NCBI RefSeq assembly: GCF_024295805.1
Contig: NZ_JANCLX010000017.1
Location: 117,278-181,277 of the forward strand
DNA length: 64,000 bases
Direction: 5' to 3'
From: Streptomyces cucumeris
Lineage (GTDB): Bacteria > Actinomycetota > Actinomycetes > Streptomycetales > Streptomycetaceae
The notes beneath the pieces were generated by a model. It saw only the letters and a list, made by a program, of their open reading frames with translations, made no database searches and was not told the DNA's origin. This document shows positions 25,136 through 32,811 of the stretch, piece by piece (positions within the stretch are counted from its first letter, which is position 1; each line of letters starts with the position of its first letter). Made by a program: the position numbers and the translations under genes.

Positions 25136-26448
25136 TCAGTCGCCTCGGCGGCGGCCCGCGCCGCCCCCGGCAGAGCCGCGGCCACCCGCTCCAGCGCCCG
25201 GTCGTCATGGGCCGTGGAGACGAACCACGACTCGAAGGCGGACGGCGGCAGGTACACCCCCTGCGCCAGCATCGAGTGGAAGAACGCGGTGAAGCGGAAC
25301 GCCTCCTGCGCCTTGGCCTTCTCGTAGTCGGTGACATCCGCACCGGTGAAGAAGACCGAGAACATGTTGCCCGCGACCTGGAGGCGGTGCTCCACGCCCT
25401 CCTTGGCGAGCGCCTCCGTCACCAGCGACCGCAGCCGCTCGGAGAAGGCGTCGACCTTCTCGTACGCCGCGTCGTCCAGCAGCCGTAGCTGCGCCACCCC
25501 GGCGGCCGTCGCGACCGGGTTACCGGACAGCGTGCCCGCCTGGTACACCGGTCCGGCCGGGGCCAGCCGCGCCATCACATCGGCGCGCCCGCCGAAGGCC
25601 GCGGCCGGGAAGCCGCCGCCCATCACCTTGCCGAAGGTCATCAGGTCCGGCTCCACGCCGTCGAGGCCGTACCAGCCCGCCCGGGAGACCCGGAAGCCGG
25701 TCATGACCTCGTCGGAGACGTACAGCGCGCCGTTCTCCGCGCACAACTGCTTGAGTCCGGCATTGAATCCCGGCAGCGGCGGCACCACGCCCATGTTGCC
25801 CGGCGACGCCTCGGTGATCACACAGGCGATCTCGCCCGGGTGCGCGGCGAACGCCTGCCGCACCGCCTCCAGGTCGTTGTACGGCAGCACGACGGTCTCC
25901 CCCGCCTGCGCGCCCGTCACCCCGGGGGTGTCCGGCAGCCCGAAGGTCGCCACCCCGGACCCGGCCGACGCCAGCAGCGCGTCCACATGCCCGTGGTAGC
26001 ACCCGGCGAACTTGATCACCTTGGCCCGGCCGGTGAACCCGCGGGCCAGCCGGATCGCCGACATCGTCGCCTCGGTGCCCGACGACACCAGGCGCACCTG
26101 CTCGACGGGCCCGACCCGGCCCACGATCTCCTCGGCGAGCTCCACCTCGCCCTCACCGGGCGTACCGAAGGACGTACCGCGTGCGACCGCGGCCTGCACG
26201 GCCGCCGTGACCTCGGGGTGGGAATGGCCGAGGATCATCGGTCCCCACGAACACACGAGGTCGACGTACTCCCTTCCGTCGGCATCCGTGAGGTACGGAC
26301 CGGCACCGGACACCATGAATCGGGGCGTACCTCCCACGGCGCGGAAGGCCCGCACCGGAGAGTTCACGCCGCCGGGCGTCACGACCGCCGCGCGATCGAA
26401 AAGCGTCTGCGAAACTGGGGCTGCGTACGGATAGCTCACGCAAGCCAT
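25132..26448 (-). CDS. hemL: Glutamate-1-semialdehyde 2,1-aminomutase
   Basis: 438 residues from the ATG at 26448 ('MACVSYPYAAPVSQTLFDRA'). The frame stays open upstream but without similarity. The family features are 'PGGVNSPVRAF', 'VSSGTEATMSAIRLARGFTGR', the PLP lysine in 'MTFGKVMGGGFPAAAF' and 'QAGTLSGNPVA'. It makes 5-aminolevulinate in the C5 haem pathway. The other haem genes are at 46.5-52.5 kb in this window. A histidine phosphatase overlaps its stop. Confidence 0.95.
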   Translation of the reverse strand: MACVSYPYAAPVSQTLFDRAAVVTPGGVNSPVRAFRAVGGTPRFMVSGAGPYLTDADGREYVDLVCSWGPMILGHSHPEVTAAVQAAVARGTSFGTPGEGEVELAEEIVGRVGPVEQVRLVSSGTEATMSAIRLARGFTGRAKVIKFAGCYHGHVDALLASAGSGVATFGLPDTPGVTGAQAGETVVLPYNDLEAVRQAFAAHPGEIACVITEASPGNMGVVPPLPGFNAGLKQLCAENGALYVSDEVMTGFRVSRAGWYGLDGVEPDLMTFGKVMGGGFPAAAFGGRADVMARLAPAGPVYQAGTLSGNPVATAAGVAQLRLLDDAAYEKVDAFSERLRSLVTEALAKEGVEHRLQVAGNMFSVFFTGADVTDYEKAKAQEAFRFTAFFHSMLAQGVYLPPSAFESWFVSTAHDDRALERVAAALPGAARAAAEATE

Positions 26449-26678
26449 GTTGTCAGAGGCCGACGGAGTCCTGCCGTGGGGCGTTTCACCGCTCCGGTGC
26501 GGGGGAGGTCTCTCTAACATTGATCGGGTTGCGCGGTGGTGGCCGCGAGTGGTCGGGTGGAGATATGCATCGCGGTGGCGAACTGGGTGAAGGGACCGAC
26601 GACCGAGGCCCCGAGCGCGCCCGCCCCGGACGCCATCGGCGGGAGAATGCGGGCAGGGCAAGCAGAAGCGGGGGCCGC

Positions 26679-27113
26679 ATGGGGGTGACCTACAAGTACT
26701 TCGGCGCGCCCGACGGGGCCACCGCGGCCCGGGTCCCCATCTCCATGCGCCCCGAGGAACTCGGCGGTGACGAGCTCGGCCACGGCATGTTCACCAAGAT
26801 CAAGCCGGAGACGGTGGCCGCGATGGTCCTCACCGGTATCGAGGGTGTCCCCCTCCACAAGGTCCCCCCGCTCGAACTGGTCGTCCTCCACCCCGACTAC
26901 GCCGTCGTCAAGCTCCCGATGACCGCCGTGGACCCCCTGCGCGGCGTGGGCGAGGAAGCCGTCGGCGCCGCCGCCTTCATCTGGTCCACCGTCCCCGACC
27001 GCGGCGGCCCCCGCGACGCCTTCACCGTCTACCAACTCCTCCACGAGTGGCAGGACTTCTCGCATCGGTTGCATGAGGCGGGGCACCAGCCGTACTGCCT
27101 GGTGTGGCCGTGA
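26679..27113 (+). CDS. Conserved actinobacterial protein of unknown function
   Basis: 144 residues from the ATG at 26679. It contains 'YKYFGAPDGATAARVPISMRPEELGGDELGHGMFTKIKPE' and ends in 'FSHRLHEAGHQPYCLVWP'. It has no signal peptide, no transmembrane helix and no recognisable catalytic motif. The frame is open upstream to 26520, but those residues are Arg/Gly-rich and look non-coding. It lies divergent to hemL and 27 bp from a CRISPR array. Confidence 0.7.
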   Translation: MGVTYKYFGAPDGATAARVPISMRPEELGGDELGHGMFTKIKPETVAAMVLTGIEGVPLHKVPPLELVVLHPDYAVVKLPMTAVDPLRGVGEEAVGAAAFIWSTVPDRGGPRDAFTVYQLLHEWQDFSHRLHEAGHQPYCLVWP

Positions 27114-27140
27114 CGCGGAGCTGAGGCCCTGGGGACCTCA

Positions 27141-27472
27141 GCGCGGGCTCCTGCGGGTGGCGGGGAACAGATGCACTCCTCCGCGAAGAGTGCGGTGTAG
27201 CCGGGCGCATCCCCGCGGACGGGGAACAGTTGGCCATCGCGTACCGCATGCGCGCGTAGACGGGGCCATCCCCGCGGGGCGGGGAGAACTGGGTCGAGGC
27301 CGAGGGCGCGATCTACGACATGGGGTCATCCCCGCGGGTGCGGGGAGCAGACGCACGCGACCGGCCACCCGACGGAATGAGGGGGACCATCCCCGCGGGT
27401 GCGGGGAGCAGCGCATGAGGGTCTGCCCGCACTGCCAGGAGTCGGGACCATCCCCGCGGGTGCGGGGAGCAG
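27141..27472 (-). CRISPR. Type I-E-like CRISPR array, 6 repeats and 5 spacers, no cas genes
   Basis: Repeats occur at 27141-27170, 27203-27229, 27262-27289, 27322-27350, 27383-27411 and 27444-27472. The intact copies are 29 nt (plus strand GGGACCATCCCC plus GCGGGTGCGGGGAGCAG); the three left ones carry substitutions and small indels. Every spacer is exactly 32 nt. The minus-strand repeat CTGCTCCCCGCACCCGCGGGG resembles the E. coli type I-E repeat, so the crRNA strand is probably minus. The leader would then be on the right and the decayed repeats at the old end. No cas gene lies within the window. Confidence 0.92.
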
Positions 27473-27611
27473 AGGAGTTGACCTGCGGCTTTATCGTGGG
27501 CGGTGGGCAATTTTACTTACTTTCAGGGATTCCGGCATTGCTCGCAATTCCCCCCTCGTCCGCTCATCCACCCGCCAACCCTAAGCCCCACCTCCCCATC
27601 CAGCCAGCCGG
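27473..27611 (-). promoter_or_regulatory. Putative CRISPR leader
   Basis: 139 bp adjoining the intact-repeat end of the array. It holds the most AT-rich patch of the vicinity (around CAATTTTACTTACTTTCAGG, 27508-27527), as expected for a leader promoter reading leftwards. The first 32 nt do not lead into another repeat. Confidence 0.5.
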
Positions 27612-28037
27612 TCAGGGACTTGGATCCCTCTTGTTGAGGCCCAGTTCGGCGATGACGGATCGGACGAGCGCTTCGCGTAAGCGGTGGGCGTCGGTGAGAT
27701 AGCGGTCCGGGCCGACCGGGATGTGCCAGTGGAGGCGGGGGCCCGTCGTACGGGTGATGGGTGGGACGCCGACGTAGGTGATGGTGGGGAGTTCCGTGCG
27801 GAGGATCCGTACCTGGCGGATGCGTTGCCAAGCGTGCGCTGCGCCGGGGCGGATCAGCCAGTAGACATGCGCGTAGTCGGCGATCACCGCGCCTGATTGG
27901 CTGCCCAGGAGCGCGAGGGCGCGTTCACCGATGGGGGCGGGGGCGCGGACGGCGTCCCAGTGGATGCTGGCCTCCGCCATTTCGACATCGTGGCGCGGTG
28001 GGGCCCACGGCGATGGTGTTGCGATACGGGTGTGCAC
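27612..28037 (-). CDS. Uncharacterised protein with a TTA leucine codon
   Basis: 141 residues, unrecognised. Features: 'GAVIADYAHVYWLIRPGAAHAW', 'TITYVGVPPITRTTGPRLHWHIPVG' and a C-terminal helix 'AHRLREALVRSVIAELGLN'. The leucine in 'AHRLRE' is encoded by TTA (27678-27680), the rare codon read by the bldA tRNA, so expression may be developmentally limited. No signal peptide or membrane helix is visible. The start could be the GTG at 28037 or the ATG at 27980; neither has a clear ribosome site. It sits between the CRISPR leader and a merR gene on the same strand. Confidence 0.65.
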   Translation of the reverse strand: MHTRIATPSPWAPPRHDVEMAEASIHWDAVRAPAPIGERALALLGSQSGAVIADYAHVYWLIRPGAAHAWQRIRQVRILRTELPTITYVGVPPITRTTGPRLHWHIPVGPDRYLTDAHRLREALVRSVIAELGLNKRDPSP

Positions 28038-28101
28038 GCGGCCGACCGTAGGAGCAGCGGCGGCGCGGCCAGGGCAGAGATCCTGCCTCTCGAACCCGGG
28101 T

Positions 28102-28446
28102 TCAGGGCCGGGACAGGTAGTCCGCCAGGGTTTCGCGGCGGCGCTGGAGGGTGGCGATGCGGTCGTCGGTGGCCGTCAACTCCCGCGCCAGCGTGGAGCG
28201 CAGATCCGCGCACCATTCGAAGTGCGGCTGCTCGCCCCGGACGCAGGGCAGGACATCGCGGATGACCTCGGTGGACAGGCCCGCCTCCAGGAGGCCGCGG
28301 ACCTGGTGGACGGTGAGCACCGCGTCCTCGTCGTACGCACGGTAGCCGTTGGAGCCGCGGCGGGCGGTGAGGAGGCCCTGCTGCTCGTAGTAGCGCAGCA
28401 GGCGACGGCTGACGCCGGTGCGCCGGGAGAGCTCTCCGATCAGCAT
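28102..28446 (-). CDS. MerR family transcriptional regulator
   Basis: 114 residues from ATG 28446. The winged HTH is 'MLIGELSRRTGVSRRLLRYYEQQGLLTARRGSNGYRAY', followed by a coiled-coil dimerisation helix. One central cysteine pair is present ('LPCVRG', 'FEWCADL'). It is divergent from a class IV aminotransferase gene and shares a promoter region with the 19-bp spacer typical of MerR-controlled promoters. Confidence 0.9.
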   Translation of the reverse strand: MLIGELSRRTGVSRRLLRYYEQQGLLTARRGSNGYRAYDEDAVLTVHQVRGLLEAGLSTEVIRDVLPCVRGEQPHFEWCADLRSTLARELTATDDRIATLQRRRETLADYLSRP

Positions 28447-28471
28447 GCGGTCCGTCCCGTCCCCTTCGGAG

Positions 28472-28502
28472 TTGACCTTGTCATCGGTGTGAAGGCTTAA
28501 CG
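28472..28502 (+). promoter_or_regulatory. MerR-type promoter/operator in the divergent merR-aminotransferase region
   Basis: -35 TTGACC (28472-28477), a 19-bp spacer and -10 TTAACG (28497-28502). Overlapping is the imperfect inverted repeat CTTGTCATC...GTGTGAAG. The over-long spacer and the symmetric site within it are diagnostic of promoters that MerR proteins untwist. It points to the aminotransferase gene starting at 28554. Confidence 0.7.
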
Positions 28503-28553
28503 TCGCTGTGGGCGCGGGCATTCCGCGTCGAGTTCCTTCCGACGGGGTTGGAT

Positions 28554-29360
28554 ATGAGCAGGTATGTCGTTCAGCGCAACGGGGTGGCGGCGTCCGTCGA
28601 GGAGTTGGCGCCGCTCGCGTTCGCGGGGTACGCCCACTTCACCGCGGCGCAGGTGCGTGACGGCGGGGTACGGGGGCTCGATCTCCATCTGCGGCGGCTG
28701 CGGGTGGCCTCGGAGGAGATGTTCGGGACGGCGCTGCCGGACGAGCGGGTGCGCGAGCTGCTGCGGGCCGCGCTGGAGGCGGGCGGGGCGTCCGATGTCT
28801 CGCTGAGGGCCACGGTGTACTCCCCCGTCGGCGAGTTCAGCACGGACGAGATCGGGCCGGAGCTCGACCTGCTGGTGAGCACGGGGCCGCCCGCGGACGG
28901 GCCCGCGGGACCGCTGGCCATGGACACCGTGGAGTACGAGCGGGTCCTCCCGGCCGTGAAACACGTCGGCGAGGTGGCCAAGACGTATTACCCGCGACAG
29001 GCGGTGCGGCACGGCTTCGACGACACCGCCTTCGTCGACCGGCGGGGACGGCTCAGCGAGGCGTCGATCTGGAACCTGGCCTTCTGGGACGGCTCCGCGG
29101 TGGTGTGGCCCGTGGCCGACGTCCTGGGCGGGGTGACGATGGGCATCCTTCGGCGTCAGCTGGAGCGGCTCGGGGCGCCGCAGCGGGACGCGGAGATCAC
29201 GCTCGCCGATCTGCCGGGGCTGGCGGGGGCCGTGGTCATGAACTCCTGGACGCCGGGGGTCTCCGTGAACCGCGTCGACGGGACGTCCGTCCCCGAGGCG
29301 CCCGCCTTCCTGGAGCTGCTGCACCGCGCCTACGAGGCCGAACCGCTCACCGCGCCGTGA
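28554..29360 (+). CDS. Class IV PLP-dependent aminotransferase
   Basis: 268 residues of fold-type IV. The PLP lysine is in 'VLPAVKHVGEVAKTYYPRQ', followed by the glutamate of 'GRLSEASIWNLAFWDG' and the cofactor-binding 'VTMGILRRQLERLGA'. Relatives include branched-chain and D-amino acid transaminases and aminodeoxychorismate lyases; the reaction here is not resolved. The ATG at 28554 is chosen over a TTG at 28548. The stop codon is embedded in a heptamer repeat (GCCGTGA). It lies under a MerR-type promoter. Confidence 0.88.
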   Translation: MSRYVVQRNGVAASVEELAPLAFAGYAHFTAAQVRDGGVRGLDLHLRRLRVASEEMFGTALPDERVRELLRAALEAGGASDVSLRATVYSPVGEFSTDEIGPELDLLVSTGPPADGPAGPLAMDTVEYERVLPAVKHVGEVAKTYYPRQAVRHGFDDTAFVDRRGRLSEASIWNLAFWDGSAVVWPVADVLGGVTMGILRRQLERLGAPQRDAEITLADLPGLAGAVVMNSWTPGVSVNRVDGTSVPEAPAFLELLHRAYEAEPLTAP

Positions 29361-29395
29361 GCCGTGAGCCGTGAGCCGTGAGCCGTGAGCTGTGA
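29354..29395 (+). repeat. Heptamer tandem repeat (GCCGTGA) x6 spanning the aminotransferase stop codon
   Basis: Five perfect GCCGTGA units at 29354-29388 and one variant (GCTGTGA, 29389-29395). The first unit contains the TGA stop. Copy-number change would not alter the protein, so it is probably neutral slippage. Confidence 0.95.
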
Positions 29396-29412
29396 GACAG
29401 CGGCATCACACG

Positions 29413-29451
29413 GATGACGCCCGGCCGGGGTTGCCCCCGCCGGGCGTCATC
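29413..29451. terminator. Bidirectional terminator between aminotransferase and PepSY gene
   Basis: GATGACGCCCGGC (29413-29425) pairs perfectly with GCCGGGCGTCATC (29439-29451); the 13-nt loop itself pairs CGGGG with CCCC. The flanking genes converge. Confidence 0.85.
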
Positions 29452-29470
29452 AGATGCGTGAGGCTCGCGG

Positions 29471-30592
29471 TCACGCGCCGGGGTGACCGTGCCCGGCGTG
29501 GTCCTTGTGCTTCTCCACCTGGGTGGTGCTCAGCACACAGCCGGTCTTCGGGTCGATCAGCACCCGCTTGACGACGTGGTCACACTCGACCTCGACCGCC
29601 CACACCAGGCGCTTCTTCTGGTGCTGAGGGGCCCGGTCGGCCTTGTGCTGCGCGTCCTCCGGGGGGCAGTCCTCGACCAGCTCGGCCTTGAGGGCCCGGC
29701 CCCCGACCTCGCACTCAGCGATCCGGAGCGCGTCGGCGAGGGTCACAGAGCCGTTGTGCTTCGCCTCGGCCTTCGGAGCCTTGTGGGTCTGGTGGTCCTG
29801 GTGGTCCTGGTGGTGGGACGGGTCACCGTGGTGGTCGCCGTGCGCGGGACGCATCGCGCTGCGGTCCTGCGCCTGCGGTGCGGCCTGGGGCATGGCCCGC
29901 AGCGGGGATCCGTCGCCGTAGTGGCCCTCGTCGCGGGTGCCGGCCTCGTCACGGCCCTCGTCGTCACGGCCTTGGTCGTCACGGCCCTCGTCGTAACGGC
30001 CCTCGTCGTCCCGGCCGTTGTCGTAGCGGCCCTCGTCGTAGCGACCGCTGTCGTAGCGGCCCTCGCCGTTCTCGCCGTACTGCTCACGCTGGCCGTTCTC
30101 GCCGCTCTCACCGTTCTCGCCGTACTGCTCACGCTGGCCGTCGGCCTCGTTCTCGCCGTTCTCGCCGTAGTGCTCGCGCGGGCCGTTGCCGTGCTCGCCG
30201 TACTGCTCGCGCTGGCCGTTGTCCCCCTGCTCCTCGCGCTGCTCCTCCTGCTGCCCCTGCTGCTCGCGGGGGCCGCTCTGCTCGCGCTGCTGCTCGTGCT
30301 GCCCGTGGTGCTCGCGCTGGCCGTGCTCCTCGCGCTGCTCACGCTGCTCGCTCTGCTCCTGCTGGCGGCCATCCCCATGTTCATGCCCGTGCTCATGGTG
30401 CTTCCGCGGCTCCTGGGACCGCTGCTCGCACGAACCGTTGGACTTCGGGTGCGGGGCCGTGGCCCACGCGGCCGCCGGAGCGCCCGTCACCAGCGCCGCC
30501 GCCGCGACGGCACTTGCCGAGACGACGCCCCAGCGGCGGAAGGACCGACGGGGCCGCTGCACGAATCTGTTCTGCTGCGTCATGGGCTGCAT
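29471..30592 (-). CDS. Secreted His-rich, charged-repeat protein with C-terminal PepSY domain
   Basis: 373 residues. An N-terminal signal peptide is followed by a likely cleavage near residue 45 (AAAWATA). Then a His/Glu/Gln/Arg stretch (HHEHGHEHG, QREQREEHG) leads to tandem repeats of GQREQYGENGE type and of DEGRYDEGRDDQGR type over about residues 60-230. A second His-rich block (GDHHGDPSHHQDHQDHQ) precedes a PepSY domain ('SVTLADALRIAECEVGG', 'LVWAVEVECD', 'LIDPKTGCVLSTTQVE') carrying four cysteines. The His-rich tracts suggest extracellular metal binding. PepSY domains often inhibit or fold proteases. The function is unknown. AGGAG lies directly upstream of the start. Confidence 0.8.
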   Translation of the reverse strand: MQPMTQQNRFVQRPRRSFRRWGVVSASAVAAAALVTGAPAAAWATAPHPKSNGSCEQRSQEPRKHHEHGHEHGDGRQQEQSEQREQREEHGQREHHGQHEQQREQSGPREQQGQQEEQREEQGDNGQREQYGEHGNGPREHYGENGENEADGQREQYGENGESGENGQREQYGENGEGRYDSGRYDEGRYDNGRDDEGRYDEGRDDQGRDDEGRDEAGTRDEGHYGDGSPLRAMPQAAPQAQDRSAMRPAHGDHHGDPSHHQDHQDHQTHKAPKAEAKHNGSVTLADALRIAECEVGGRALKAELVEDCPPEDAQHKADRAPQHQKKRLVWAVEVECDHVVKRVLIDPKTGCVLSTTQVEKHKDHAGHGHPGA

Positions 30593-30804
30593 TCACTCCT
30601 TGGGCATGGGGATGCTCCTCCGCCGGCGCCACGCCGGTCGCTGTGCTCCCTTCCCCAGGCCCCCGAGCCCGTAGCGGTTTCCGATCTTGAGTCCCCTGAT
30701 TGGAGGAAAATCTGACCGTCATATCCTGCGTACGGATCACCCACGGACGGACCAGTCCGCATCCCGGCGCGAAGCTCGCCATCGGATACGTCACAGGAGG
30801 GCCG

Positions 30805-31560
30805 ATGACCACCCGTACCGCAGTCATCACCGGCGCCAGCAGCGGCATCGGCGCCGCGACCGCTCACCGGCTCGCCGCCGCCGGTTTCCGCGTCGTCCTC
30901 ACCGCGCGCCGCGCGGACCGGATCGAAGCGCTCGCCGCCGAGCTGACGGAGGCGGGCCACGAGGCCCGGGCGCACGTCCTGGACGTGACCGACCGCGAGG
31001 CCGTGAACGCCTTCGCCGCCTCCCTCGACCGCTGCGACGTCCTGGTGAACAACGCGGGCGGCGCCGTCGGCACCGAGACCGTCGCCAAGGCCGAGCCGGA
31101 CGACTGGCGGGCGATGTTCGAGGTGAATGTGCTGGGCGTCCTCCAGGTCACCCAGGCCCTGCTGCCGGCGCTCACCGCGTCCGGCGACGGCACGGTCGTC
31201 GTGATGTCCTCGACGGCGGGCCATCTCGCGTACGAGGGCGGCGGCGGATACGTGGCCGCCAAGCACGGAGCGCACGCCATCGCCGCCACCCTGCGGCTGG
31301 AGCTGTGCGGTGAGCCGGTGCGGGTCATCGAGATCGCGCCGGGCATGGTCAAGACGGACGAGTTCGCGGTGAAGCGGTTCCGCGGTGACGCGTCGAAGGC
31401 CGCCGCCGTCTACGAGGGCGTCGCCGAGCCGCTCACCGCGGACGACGTCGCCGACACCGTGGAGTGGGCCGTCACCCGGCCCTCCCACGTGAACATCGAT
31501 CTGCTGGTGGTCCGGCCCCGCGCCCAGGCCGCCCAGCACAAGGTCCACCGCGAGCGCTGA
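30805..31560 (+). CDS. Short-chain dehydrogenase/reductase
   Basis: 251 residues, classical SDR. TGASSGIG near the N-terminus binds NAD(P). 'VLVNNAGGA' and the catalytic Ser ('VVVMSSTAGH') and 'YVAAK' (YxxxK) follow, and the 'IAPGMVKTDEF' loop is also typical. The substrate is unknown. An AGGAGG ribosome site precedes the ATG at 30805. It is divergent from the PepSY gene and convergent with the beta-helix gene. Confidence 0.9.
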   Translation: MTTRTAVITGASSGIGAATAHRLAAAGFRVVLTARRADRIEALAAELTEAGHEARAHVLDVTDREAVNAFAASLDRCDVLVNNAGGAVGTETVAKAEPDDWRAMFEVNVLGVLQVTQALLPALTASGDGTVVVMSSTAGHLAYEGGGGYVAAKHGAHAIAATLRLELCGEPVRVIEIAPGMVKTDEFAVKRFRGDASKAAAVYEGVAEPLTADDVADTVEWAVTRPSHVNIDLLVVRPRAQAAQHKVHRER

Positions 31561-31623
31561 GACGGCCCGGGGATACCTGGCCCGAGGGGCCGGGCTCCGT
31601 TTCCGGCGGGCACGGCGAACGAA

Positions 31624-31659
31624 GAGCCCCGCCGCTCCGTGCCCGGAGCGGCGGGGCTC
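31624..31659. terminator. Bidirectional terminator between SDR and beta-helix gene
   Basis: GAGCCCCGCCGCTCCG (31624-31639) and its perfect complement CGGAGCGGCGGGGCTC (31644-31659) around a 4-nt loop. Confidence 0.88.
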
Positions 31660-31686
31660 ATGGCTGCGACTGGCCGCGACGGTGGC

Positions 31687-32811
31687 TCAGCCGACGCAGC
31701 CGGTCACCGACGGTGCACTGCCGAGGCAGTTGTTGGGGATATTGCCGGCCACCGCGGACGCATTCACGGTGGTGGTGGCGGCGTTGTTGTAGATGCCACC
31801 CGCGGTCGTACCCGCCCTGTTCGTGACGACGGCGCTGGTGTTGACCGTGGTGTTCGCGCCGGTGAAGGTGGCCAGTCCACCGCCGAACGTAGTCGCCCTG
31901 TTGGCCTGGAAGACGCTGTTGTTGATGGTCGCCTGACCACTGGCGCTGAAGTTGGCCAGCCCGCCACCGCGGTTCGCGGTGTTGCCGGTGAAGATGCCGC
32001 TGGTGAGCGTCAGGGTCTTGTCGTTGGCCAAGCCACCACCGTCACCATTGGCGGTGTTGCCGGCGAACTGGGTACCGGTGACCGTCAGGTTGCCGTCGTT
32101 GGCCAGCCCGCCGCCATTGACATTTGCCGTGTTCTGCGTGATGAAGCTGGACCGGATGGTGCCCGTGGTGCCGGTGTCGAAGCCAAGGCCGCCGGAGAAG
32201 TTTCCGCTGTTGGCGGTCACCCTGGTGGCGAAGAGATCGAGTGAACCCCCTCCGCTGACTCCGATGCCACCGCCGAATCCGGACGCGGAGTTCCCGCGGA
32301 TCGTGCTCGACTGGATATCGGTGATGCCGTTGGTGAAGATGGCACCCCCATTGCGAGCGCTGTTGCCGGTGATGGTGCTGGCGTTCCTGACCTTCAGCGT
32401 GCGTCCCGAATCGACGAGAATCGCGCCACCGTCATCGGCGGCATCGAGATCACCGTTGCGCAAGGTGATCGAGTTGAGGGTGAGCTTGCCGGCCGGGCCC
32501 CCCACTTCGAAGATGCGGAAGAGCGGCGAGCCCGTATCGCGCTCGATCGTCGCGAAGTTGCCGTTGATGGTGACATCCGCGGTGATCACGGGCAGCCCGT
32601 TGGAGTCGTTGTCGGTGGAGTCGAGGGTGTAGGTGCAACCCGGCGGGAGATCGATGGTGCCGCCACCGCCGTTGGCCGCGATGATGGCGTTCTTCAGGTC
32701 CCCGACCGTACAGCCGATGGGTGCGGCGGATGCCGGGGTGGGCATGGCGGCCAGTCCGAGGGCCAGCGCGAGGGCGGCGAGTACACCGCCCGCTCTGGGT
32801 GAGAATCTCAT
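31687..32811 (-). CDS. Secreted right-handed beta-helix repeat protein
   Basis: 374 residues from ATG 32811 (GGAG upstream). A signal peptide with an Ala-x-Ala end ('PTPASAA') precedes a Cys-containing 'GCTVGDLKNAIIAANGGGGTIDLPPGCTY' segment, as found in CSLREA/polymorphic outer-membrane-type proteins. The body then repeats short rungs such as 'GNTANGDGGGLAN', 'GNTANRGGGLAN' and 'GGAIFTNG', a parallel beta-helix surface. It ends with a Cys pair ('NNCLGSAPSVTGCVG'). Such proteins are cell-wall or extracellular adhesins or polysaccharide-active enzymes. No catalytic residues are apparent. Several imperfect repeats of about 20 residues are visible. Confidence 0.8.
   Translation of the reverse strand: MRFSPRAGGVLAALALALGLAAMPTPASAAPIGCTVGDLKNAIIAANGGGGTIDLPPGCTYTLDSTDNDSNGLPVITADVTINGNFATIERDTGSPLFRIFEVGGPAGKLTLNSITLRNGDLDAADDGGAILVDSGRTLKVRNASTITGNSARNGGAIFTNGITDIQSSTIRGNSASGFGGGIGVSGGGSLDLFATRVTANSGNFSGGLGFDTGTTGTIRSSFITQNTANVNGGGLANDGNLTVTGTQFAGNTANGDGGGLANDKTLTLTSGIFTGNTANRGGGLANFSASGQATINNSVFQANRATTFGGGLATFTGANTTVNTSAVVTNRAGTTAGGIYNNAATTTVNASAVAGNIPNNCLGSAPSVTGCVG

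Noticed and set aside
27073..27702. An open frame running through the CRISPR array and leader
   Set aside because: It contains the repeat sequence as repeated peptide blocks, and its start precedes the array; CRISPR structure explains it better.
29483..30715. A 410-residue hydrophobic frame antisense to the PepSY repeat gene
   Set aside because: It is the mirror of repeated charged codons (for example GAG/CTC), has no ribosome site of its own, and the sense frame has a signal peptide and a recognisable PepSY domain.
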